Source: Phycisphaerae bacterium (lineage in GTDB: Bacteria; Planctomycetota; Phycisphaerae; Sedimentisphaerales; Anaerohalosphaeraceae). Taken from it: a stretch of DNA of 5,059 nucleotides. Position 1 is the first letter of the stretch, and each line of letters opens with the position of its first letter. The notes beneath the pieces are model-generated. The model was not told where the DNA came from, searched no databases, and saw only the letters and a program-made list of their open reading frames with translations. The DNA lies in assembly GCA_007121565.1 (NCBI GenBank), contig SKKI01000027.1, positions 1 through 5,059 on the forward strand, in the 5' to 3' direction. Position numbers and translations under genes: made by a program. This document shows positions 1 through 5,059 of this stretch, one piece after another.

Positions 1-798
1 CGGCAGATGGATCAGTTGGATGTGGCGGCGTTTGAGTTGTTCGCAGTGGTCGATACCCAGCCCGGCACCGGCAACAATGCGCTGCCCGAGAATATTGAGC
101 CGGATATCGTCATCGACCACCATCGCTGCCGCCAGAGCACACGGCATTGCCGGTTTACCGATGTGCGGTCGCACTACGGCGCGACGGTTACGATTCTGTA
201 TGAGTATTTCAAGGCCGCGGACATCAAAGTTGACACGCCGCTGGCCACCGCGATGCTTTATGCCATCCGCTCGGATACGCAGGACCTTGGGCGCGATGCC
301 TCGCGGGCCGATATTCAGGCGCTGACGGAATTGTTTACGCTTGCGAATCTGCGGGCGCTAAGCTCCATTCAGCGCGGCAAAGTCCGCCGCGACTATTTTC
401 AGATGCTCGCCGACGCACTGGAACAGGCCAAGGTCTACAGCAATGCGGTGGTGACCAACCTGGGATCGATCGATAATCCCGATATGATCGCCGAGGTGGC
501 GGATTTGCTCTTGCGGGACGATCTGACCAATTGGGTGATGGCTTACGGTTTCAGCGGGGCCAAGCTCTGGCTATCACTGCGCACCGAACAGGAACAGGTT
601 CGCGCCGACACAGTGATGCACCGCATTGTTGCCCGCAAAGGCGCCGGTGGCGGCCATCCCGGCTACGCCGGCGGCCAGATCAGCATCACCGACAAAACCC
701 CGCAGCAAATCGAGAGACTCGAAAAACTCATCACGAGCCGTTTTCTCCATGCGGTGGTAACCGAACCGGCCAAAGCCCAACACCTCATTGAGCGTTGA
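1..798 (+). CDS. DHH/DHHA1 family phosphoesterase (NrnA-like), 5'-truncated by window edge
   Basis: C-terminal part of a DHH-superfamily phosphoesterase, the family of nanoRNases and pAp phosphatases that hydrolyse short oligonucleotides or nucleotide phosphates with metal ions, normally in the cytoplasm. The frame is open from base 1, so the ATG at 7 is probably internal; the missing N-terminus would carry motif I (DxD-type). Visible are an aspartate in DTQPG (codon at 52-54), the signature DHH triplet (115-123), a further metal-site-type aspartate in SDTQD (274-276), and the C-terminal DHHA1 substrate-binding motif GGGH (646-657). The DHHA1 motif reads GGGHPGYAGG, with three residues between His and Ala rather than the two usual in Bacillus NrnA-type proteins, so the substrate may differ. 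The family is secure; the exact substrate (nanoRNA, pAp, cyclic dinucleotide product) cannot be told from this. The stop is TGA, and no clear terminator hairpin follows. Confidence 0.9.
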   Translation, partial: RQMDQLDVAAFELFAVVDTQPGTGNNALPENIEPDIVIDHHRCRQSTRHCRFTDVRSHYGATVTILYEYFKAADIKVDTPLATAMLYAIRSDTQDLGRDASRADIQALTELFTLANLRALSSIQRGKVRRDYFQMLADALEQAKVYSNAVVTNLGSIDNPDMIAEVADLLLRDDLTNWVMAYGFSGAKLWLSLRTEQEQVRADTVMHRIVARKGAGGGHPGYAGGQISITDKTPQQIERLEKLITSRFLHAVVTEPAKAQHLIER

Positions 799-832
799 TA
801 TTCCTGAGATTTTTCAAGCCCGCCCCAAAAAC

Positions 833-841
833 TGCTAAATT
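833..841 (+). promoter_or_regulatory. Possible extended -10 promoter element for the STAS gene
   Basis: TGCTAAATT has the TGn extension followed by a 4/6 match to TATAAT. Only a poor -35 candidate (TTCAAG, 813-818) lies 17 bases upstream. A second, weaker option is CATACT at 865-870 with TTGCCC at 840-845, but its spacer is 19. The start of transcription is therefore uncertain; the roughly 100-base gap after the DHH gene makes an independent promoter plausible. Confidence 0.3.
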
Positions 842-889
842 GCCCAAGTTACCATGACGATAAGCATACTGTTGTGTTCGATTAACTTC

Positions 890-894
890 AGGAG
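890..894 (+). promoter_or_regulatory. Ribosome binding site of STAS gene
   Basis: AGGAG lies six bases before the ATG at 901. It supports that start over the later in-frame ATG at 961. Confidence 0.75.
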
Positions 895-900
895 ATAGAT

Positions 901-1239
901 ATGGGCATTCAAAATTGGTCAGAGTCGGTTATTTTTGTAAATCTGGCTCCGGAACCGGATATGGGCGAAGAGCTGGCTACGGTCCTTGCCATCCTCGCCG
1001 ATCAACCCGATAAAAATGTGATTATTGACTTTGCCGACGTGCAGATCGTCACCTCCTCGAGCATTGCCAAGCTGCTCAAGCTTCGCAAAACGCTCTTTGA
1101 TAACGACGGCAGGCTCATTTTCTCATCTGTCCAGCCCAAAACAGCAAGCATTTTCACCTTGACCGGGCTGGATAACGTCTTTGAGTTTGTTGACAATCAG
1201 GCCCTTGCGCTGGCCTCGATGCAGGTTGGATGCGGTTGA
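901..1239 (+). CDS. STAS-domain protein (anti-sigma factor antagonist-like)
   Basis: A 112-residue single-domain STAS protein, the size of SpoIIAA/RsbV-type anti-sigma antagonists. Such proteins bind a serine kinase/anti-sigma partner and are switched by phosphorylation of a serine in a D-S-[ST]-G motif. The fold pattern is visible: an N-terminal beta strand (residues 10-15), a helix around 22-34, the strand VIIDF (40-44), the switch loop at residues 49-55, a helix at 55-64, the strand RLIFSSV and the closing helix/strand ending FEFVD. In the switch loop the usual Asp is Thr51 and the usual Gly is Ser54 (T-S-S-S), while the two serines S52-S53 are kept. It could thus still be phosphorylated, or could act as a structural/scaffold STAS domain. 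No kinase or phosphatase partner lies nearby. The start is supported by a good AGGAG. The target sigma factor or signalling complex is unknown. Confidence 0.85.
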   Translation: MGIQNWSESVIFVNLAPEPDMGEELATVLAILADQPDKNVIIDFADVQIVTSSSIAKLLKLRKTLFDNDGRLIFSSVQPKTASIFTLTGLDNVFEFVDNQALALASMQVGCG

Positions 1240-1276
1240 TGGGTCAAACACCGCCCGCCGGGCCATAAAACAGCGC

Positions 1277-1294
1277 AGCCGATACCTCGGGGCT
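1277..1294 (-). terminator. Weak hairpin at the end of the minus-strand membrane protein gene
   Basis: CCGA/TCGG pair around a four-base loop, with an outer AG/CT pair after a two-base bulge. Read on the minus strand it overlaps the stop codon, and a TTTT run follows several bases later. The stem is short and the T run is not adjacent, so this is only a possible terminator between the two convergent genes. Confidence 0.22.
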
Positions 1295-1568
1295 AAAACT
1301 CGTCGTCGTAATGAATTTCGACATTATTACGATAAAAATCGTCGTGTTTTTTCATTCTGTGGCGGGCAAAATAGAGACGGATGGCATACCCCATCGCCGA
1401 AAACCCGGCCAGAAAGAACACCGCCGCGGCCAAAAAAGCGAACAGATCGCGCAAAATAAAGACCAGCATTCCAAAGCCGATCAGCAGCAGCCCCGTCACA
1501 AACGCCCCTGTGGCGATTTTTTTGGTCGCATCGGAGAACGGATCGCCGTGATACGAAAAACGAAACAT
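1293..1568 (-). CDS. Small two-helix membrane protein, unknown function
   Basis: I do not recognise this 91-residue protein. It has a short polar N-terminus (residues 1-17), two hydrophobic segments (about 20-39 and 42-63) joined by a tight Arg-Asp turn, then a basic stretch (R64 to K74, including RHRMKK) and an acidic tail ending in DDEF. By the positive-inside rule the basic C-terminal part should face the cytoplasm, giving a hairpin in the inner membrane with both ends inside. It is convergent with the STAS gene and divergent from smpB, so it is probably its own transcription unit. A TAAGGAG five bases before the ATG and a perfect TATAAT on the same strand make it much more credible than the overlapping plus-strand frames, which lack such signals. 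No enzymatic motif is visible. Confidence 0.75.
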   Translation of the reverse strand: MFRFSYHGDPFSDATKKIATGAFVTGLLLIGFGMLVFILRDLFAFLAAAVFFLAGFSAMGYAIRLYFARHRMKKHDDFYRNNVEIHYDDEF

Positions 1569-1573
1569 AACAG

Positions 1574-1580
1574 CTCCTTA
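1574..1580 (-). promoter_or_regulatory. Strong ribosome binding site for the small membrane protein
   Basis: On the minus strand this reads TAAGGAG, a full-length match to the anti-Shine-Dalgarno, with a five-base spacer to the ATG at 1568. It is the strongest Shine-Dalgarno in the window and is decisive for calling this gene. Confidence 0.85.
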
Positions 1581-1606
1581 ATTCTTAAAGAGTCAGAAAC
1601 AAAACC

Positions 1607-1612
1607 ATTATA
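1607..1612 (-). promoter_or_regulatory. Consensus -10 box (TATAAT) of the small membrane protein gene
   Basis: On the minus strand the sequence is a perfect TATAAT, predicting transcription start near 1600 and a roughly 30-base leader that contains the Shine-Dalgarno. No good -35 box sits at 16-18 bases upstream; GATGAA at 1630-1635 is the spaced candidate and is a poor match. The element may rely on its -10 strength or on an activator. Confidence 0.55.
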
Positions 1613-1733
1613 GCCAAGACGCGGCGGCTTTCATCCGCAACCGCATCGCTACGGGCCATTTTACACCGTCGCGGCCAGCCGTCAAACTTCATTTGGGCCG
1701 AATCGAGCAAATTGACCGCTGGTTTGTTCGGCC

Positions 1734-1761
1734 TTGCAAACCTCTGCTGTTTTGCTATGAT
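1734..1761 (+). promoter_or_regulatory. Putative smpB promoter with extended -10
   Basis: TTGCAA (1734-1739, 4/6 to TTGACA), a 16-base spacer, then TATGAT (1756-1761, 5/6) preceded by TGC, the TGn extended -10 signature. Transcription would start around 1768-1770, at or just before the smpB ATG at 1770, so the message may have no leader. It probably serves the whole smpB-to-permease cluster. Confidence 0.5.
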
Positions 1762-1769
1762 GGCCGCCT

Positions 1770-2237
1770 ATGGCCGAACGCAAAACAACCATTGCCACCG
1801 GGAGTGTGGCCCGAAACAAGCGCGCCTGGCATGACTATGAGATTGTCGAAAAGGTCGAGGCAGGCTTGCAGTTGGCCGGCACCGAGGTCAAGAGCCTGCG
1901 TAACAGGCAGTGCGACCTCGAGGGGGCCTTTGCGCGGATTCAGGACAATGAATGCTGGCTCATCGGCTGTAAAATCGCCTCTTATGCCCAGGGCGGCTAT
2001 GTCAACCATGACCCGCTGCGCAAACGCAAGCTGCTGCTGCATCGGACACAGATCAAAAAAATCCGCACCAAACTCGATCAGCGCGGCTTTACGCTGATTC
2101 CCCTGAGCGTGTATTTTAACAGCCGGGGGCTGGCCAAGGTCGAATTGGGCCTGGCACACGGCAAACGGCAATACGATAAACGGCAAAAACTTCGCGAAAA
2201 GGAGCAAAAACGCGACATGAGTCGCATTCGACGCTAA
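1770..2237 (+). CDS. smpB: SsrA-binding protein SmpB
   Basis: SmpB binds the tRNA-like end of tmRNA and delivers it to stalled ribosomes in trans-translation, the rescue and tagging pathway. At 155 residues it has the family's normal length. Hallmarks visible in order: NKRAWHDYEI (residues 16-25), the core GTEVKSLR (37-44) with the following N-[KR]-x-x-D-L-E-G-type stretch, the central P-L-R-K-R-K-L-L-L-H motif, the L-I-P-L-x-x-Y-F-x-x-x-G-x-x-K-V-E-L strands, and the basic C-terminal tail with YDKR and KRDMSR, which in the family becomes helical in the ribosomal mRNA channel. The ATG at 1770 gives the standard N-terminus; the ATGs at 1757 and 1760 are out of frame. No Shine-Dalgarno precedes it, and the predicted promoter lies immediately upstream. 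First gene of a tight cluster with DUF1844, trpC and the permease. The tmRNA gene ssrA is not in the window. Confidence 0.97.
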   Translation: MAERKTTIATGSVARNKRAWHDYEIVEKVEAGLQLAGTEVKSLRNRQCDLEGAFARIQDNECWLIGCKIASYAQGGYVNHDPLRKRKLLLHRTQIKKIRTKLDQRGFTLIPLSVYFNSRGLAKVELGLAHGKRQYDKRQKLREKEQKRDMSRIRR

Positions 2238-2243
2238 CAAAAC

Positions 2244-2261
2244 GATGGGCAATACCCCATC
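2244..2261 (+). other. Intercistronic stem-loop between smpB and DUF1844
   Basis: GATGGG (2244-2249) pairs perfectly with CCCATC (2256-2261) around a six-base loop. No T run follows on the plus strand, so it is not a typical intrinsic terminator in the direction of the cluster. It could be an RNA processing or stability element, or chance. Confidence 0.3.
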
Positions 2262-2272
2262 CGGAAAAACCG

Positions 2273-2278
2273 AAAGGA
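2273..2278 (+). promoter_or_regulatory. Ribosome binding site of the DUF1844 gene
   Basis: AAAGGA lies seven bases before the ATG at 2286 and supports that start. Confidence 0.65.
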
Positions 2279-2285
2279 CAGCGCC

Positions 2286-2666
2286 ATGGCCGAGGAAGGC
2301 AAAGAGAAAAAACTGATTATCGACGAAGACTGGAAAACACAGGCACAGAAAGAAAAAGAAACCCTCAAAGAAGAAGTGGACAAGGCTGCTACGGACAAAC
2401 AGCAGCGCCAACTGCCGCAGGCCGATTTTGCCGGGCTGGTCAGTATGCTGGCGACACAGGCGTTTTATGCGCTGGGGCTGATCCGCACCGAGGACAGCAA
2501 AGACAAAGAGGTTGAGCCGGATTTTGAGATGGCCCGGTATAATATCGATTTGCTGGCGATGCTCGAGGCCAAGTGTAAAGGCAATCTCGAAACCGACGAA
2601 GCGGCCATGCTCGAAGCGACTCTCAGTCAATTGCGGATGGCATTTGTTCAGTTGTCCAAGCAATAG
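2286..2666 (+). CDS. DUF1844 domain-containing protein
   Basis: A 126-residue protein of the uncharacterised DUF1844 family. Family features seen: LPQADFAGLVSMLATQAFYALGLI in the middle of the protein, the aspartate/glutamate-rich E-V-E-P-D-F-E-M-A linker, then the Y-N-I-D-L-L-A-M-L-E-A-K-C-K-G-N-L signature followed by E-x-x-x-L-E-x-x-L-S-x-L-R near the C-terminus. The first 40 or so residues are highly charged, rich in Lys, Glu and Gln, and likely helical or disordered; they precede the conserved domain. No signal peptide, clear transmembrane span or catalytic motif. The biochemical role is not known. It is 48 bases after smpB and 11 bases before trpC, so it is almost certainly co-transcribed with both. 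The family match is from recall of the motif pattern; the reading frame and start are well supported by the AAAGGA site. Confidence 0.85.
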   Translation: MAEEGKEKKLIIDEDWKTQAQKEKETLKEEVDKAATDKQQRQLPQADFAGLVSMLATQAFYALGLIRTEDSKDKEVEPDFEMARYNIDLLAMLEAKCKGNLETDEAAMLEATLSQLRMAFVQLSKQ

Positions 2667-2677
2667 GCCAGGCAGCA

Positions 2678-3493
2678 ATGGCGACGATTCTCGAGAAAAT
2701 TCTGGCCAACACACGTCGGCAGGTGGCGGATCGCAAAACGCAAACCCCGCTGGAGGCCCTCAAAGCCCAGGCCCAAAGCCGCCCCCGGTGCCGCCATTTT
2801 TATCGTGCGGTCACCCAGCCCAACCGGCGCGGTCTGAACGTCATCGCCGAGGTCAAAAAGGCCTCACCCTCGGCCGGGCTGATTCGCCCGGATTTCGACC
2901 CGGTGCGGATTGCCCAAACCTATGAGGCTTGCGGGGCCGATGCGATCAGTGTGCTGACCGACGAGACCTTCTTTCAGGGTCGGCTGGAGTACCTGACCGC
3001 GGTCAAAGAAGCGGTCAAACTGCCGGTGCTGCGAAAAGATTTCATCGTTGACCCTTACCAGGTCTATGAGGCCCGGGCCGCCGGGGCGGATGCGATCTTA
3101 CTGATCGCCGATGCGCTGACCCCCTCGGCGTTGATTGATCTGCTGATTCTGGCCAGCGACCTGACGCTGACGACGCTGATCGAGGTACACCAGGCCGACA
3201 CGCTGCTTCAGGTGCGAAGCCTGCTTGGCTTTCCGCAGAAGCATTACAGCGTGCTGGGCATCAACAATCGCGACCTGCAGACGATGAAGGTCGATATCAA
3301 CACCACCGGACGACTGGCCGGGCTGGTTGAGCAGCGCCGCGAACTGATCGCCGAAAGCGGTATCCGCACGCGTGAGGATGTCCAAAAGCTCATTCGCCTT
3401 GGCATCGGCGGGGTGCTGATCGGCCAGACGCTCTGCGCGGCCGAGGATATCGCGGCCACATTTGCCGAACTGTTCGACGCCGAGGGCCGGTAG
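2678..3493 (+). CDS. trpC: Indole-3-glycerol-phosphate synthase
   Basis: TrpC catalyses ring closure of CdRP (1-(2-carboxyphenylamino)-1-deoxyribulose 5-phosphate) to indole-3-glycerol phosphate with loss of CO2 and water, the penultimate stage of tryptophan synthesis in the cytoplasm. This is a full-length, monofunctional 271-residue TIM barrel. Key residues match the family: E58 and K60 in IAEVKKASPSAG (56-67), the SVLTDETFFQG loop (91-101), the catalytic-acid lysine K120 in LRKDFIVDPYQ, E169 in IEVH, N196/N197 in GINNRDL, S227 in ESGI, and the phosphate-binding region GVLIG (245-249). No residue appears missing. The Shine-Dalgarno is poor (AGG at 2670-2672), so translation may depend partly on the DUF1844 gene ending 11 bases earlier. 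No other trp gene is adjacent, so tryptophan genes are scattered in this genome, or at least not clustered here. Confidence 0.97.
   Translation: MATILEKILANTRRQVADRKTQTPLEALKAQAQSRPRCRHFYRAVTQPNRRGLNVIAEVKKASPSAGLIRPDFDPVRIAQTYEACGADAISVLTDETFFQGRLEYLTAVKEAVKLPVLRKDFIVDPYQVYEARAAGADAILLIADALTPSALIDLLILASDLTLTTLIEVHQADTLLQVRSLLGFPQKHYSVLGINNRDLQTMKVDINTTGRLAGLVEQRRELIAESGIRTREDVQKLIRLGIGGVLIGQTLCAAEDIAATFAELFDAEGR
3482..3486 (+). promoter_or_regulatory. Ribosome binding site of the permease, inside trpC
   Basis: GAGGG, six bases before the GTG start and within the last codons of trpC. It supports the non-ATG start and the one-base gene overlap. Confidence 0.55.
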
Positions 3494-4305
3494 TGGATCC
3501 CGTCGTTCTGATCGGTATCGGCCTGGCGATGGGCGTCTTTGGCGGCATGCTCGGCATCGGCGGCTCACTGGTGATGATTCCGGCGCTGGTGCTTTTTTAC
3601 GGCGAAGATCAGCATCTGTACCAGTCGGCTTCGATGATCTGTAATGTTTTCGTGGCACTGGCTTCGATCATCGGACATCGCAAAGCCGGGACGCTCGTGC
3701 CGGCGGTGCTGCGGCGGATGATTCCGGCGGCAATGATCGGCATCGTTCTTGGGGTAGCGCTGAGCAATGTCCCGTTTTTTGCCGGGCGCAACAGCTATTT
3801 GTTGGCGAGGCTGTTCGGGGCGTATCTGGCCGCGGTGGCGATCTATAACATGGCGCGGATGTTTGCGACGCCGATGCCCAGCGTCAACGGCAGCGACCCG
3901 GATGCCTATCAAACGCCGGTATTGAAGGGAATCGCAACCGGCATCGGCGCGATTACCGGCCTGGCGGCGGGGCTTTTGGGTATTGGTGCCGGTTCGGTGG
4001 CCACGCCGGCCCAGCAGTTCTTTCTGCGGCTGCCGCTGAAGCGCGCGATGAGCAATTCGGCCTCGGTCATCGTCGGCATCGCCTGGATAGGGGCGATCTA
4101 CAAAACCGCCACCTTGCCCAGGCACGGCATTGCCGTCTCCGAATCGCTCTTTATCGCCGCCTGCATTATCCCGACGGCCCTGCTGGGCGGCTTTCTCGGC
4201 GGCCACCTGATGCACCTGATGCACCGCCACGTCGTCCGCGGCCTGTTTGTCGCCGTCTGCCTGGCCGGCGCCTGGCGACTGTTGACCGTCCCGCCGGGGG
4301 GATAG
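3493..4305 (+). CDS. TauE/SafE (TSUP) family sulfite/anion exporter-like permease
   Basis: A 270-residue integral membrane protein of the TauE/SafE (TSUP, formerly UPF0721/DUF81) family, whose characterised members move sulfite, sulfoacetate or other organosulfur anions across the inner membrane. The diagnostic two-fold repeat is visible: GVFGGMLGIGGSLVMIPAL (residues 14-32) at the start of the first half and GLAAGLLGIGAGSVATPA (156-173) at the start of the second. Hydrophobic segments lie roughly at 4-36, 46-61, 68-90, 104-124, 146-173, 188-203, 214-236 and 248-264, consistent with seven to eight spans and a polar loop at 126-142. The GTG start at 3493-3495 shares its first G with the trpC TAG stop; GAGGG at 3482-3486 inside trpC is the likely ribosome site. 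The substrate cannot be inferred: no sulfur-metabolism gene is nearby, and being next to trpC need not mean a tryptophan link. Confidence 0.88.
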   Translation: MDPVVLIGIGLAMGVFGGMLGIGGSLVMIPALVLFYGEDQHLYQSASMICNVFVALASIIGHRKAGTLVPAVLRRMIPAAMIGIVLGVALSNVPFFAGRNSYLLARLFGAYLAAVAIYNMARMFATPMPSVNGSDPDAYQTPVLKGIATGIGAITGLAAGLLGIGAGSVATPAQQFFLRLPLKRAMSNSASVIVGIAWIGAIYKTATLPRHGIAVSESLFIAACIIPTALLGGFLGGHLMHLMHRHVVRGLFVAVCLAGAWRLLTVPPGG

Positions 4306-4310
4306 TGTGA

Positions 4311-5059
<749 letters not shown>

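Noticed and set aside
1253..1263. GCCC/GGGC hairpin after the STAS gene as a terminator
   Set aside because: The stem is four base pairs with a three-base loop and no T run follows on the plus strand, so it is too weak to call.
1569..1769. Divergent intergenic region searched for a small RNA, tRNA or the ssrA tmRNA gene
   Set aside because: Apart from the two promoters and one ribosome site, I see no cloverleaf, tmRNA tag region or strong hairpin with a T run.
1755..2714. A 319-codon minus-strand open frame opposite smpB and the DUF1844 gene
   Set aside because: It lies antisense to two well-recognised genes with family motifs and good starts, and its low-complexity Phe/Leu-rich protein mirrors the Lys/Glu-rich codons opposite. 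It is a shadow frame.
2512..2925. A 137-codon plus-strand open frame overlapping DUF1844 and trpC
   Set aside because: Both overlapped genes have clear family motifs in their own frames; this one is Pro/Gly/Arg-rich and has no motif.

Overview
This is an ordinary-looking stretch of bacterial chromosome, moderately GC-rich, with seven genes that can be supported: two run off the window edges and six of the seven are on the plus strand. The mix (smpB, a DUF1844 protein, trpC, a TauE/SafE permease, ligA, a DHH/DHHA1 phosphoesterase and a lone STAS-domain protein) is bacterial. The DUF1844 protein, the style of the STAS and DHH proteins, and trpC lying outside any visible trp cluster make me lean towards Planctomycetota (Phycisphaerae-like) or a relative. 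This lineage call is inference; nothing in the window proves it.

Layout. Positions 1-798 hold the C-terminal part of a DHH/DHHA1 phosphoesterase (NrnA-like). After about 100 bases comes a small STAS-domain gene (901-1239) with a good ribosome binding site. It converges on a 91-codon minus-strand gene (1293-1568) for a two-helix membrane protein of unknown function, which has a perfect TATAAT box and a perfect Shine-Dalgarno. A roughly 200-base divergent intergenic region follows. Then comes a compact plus-strand cluster: smpB (1770-2237), DUF1844 (2286-2666), trpC (2678-3493) and a TauE/SafE permease (3493-4305) that starts inside the trpC stop codon. Spacings of 48, 11 and -1 bases suggest one transcript. 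After an 89-base gap carrying a near-consensus sigma-70-type promoter, ligA (4395 to beyond 5059) begins.

How the genes relate. SmpB (ribosome rescue), TrpC (tryptophan synthesis) and the permease share no obvious pathway, so the cluster looks like housekeeping genes sharing a promoter. The permease start is physically tied to the end of trpC, which suggests translational coupling. ligA appears to be transcribed separately. The tmRNA gene that partners SmpB, the other trp genes, and any kinase or phosphatase partner of the STAS protein are not in the window.

I found no mobile element, CRISPR array, tRNA, rRNA or clear novel multi-gene system. The points most worth a second look are a possible leaderless smpB transcript, an acidic-residue swap (Glu to Asp) beside the LigA active-site lysine, an atypical STAS phosphorylation-site motif, and the orphan two-helix membrane protein.
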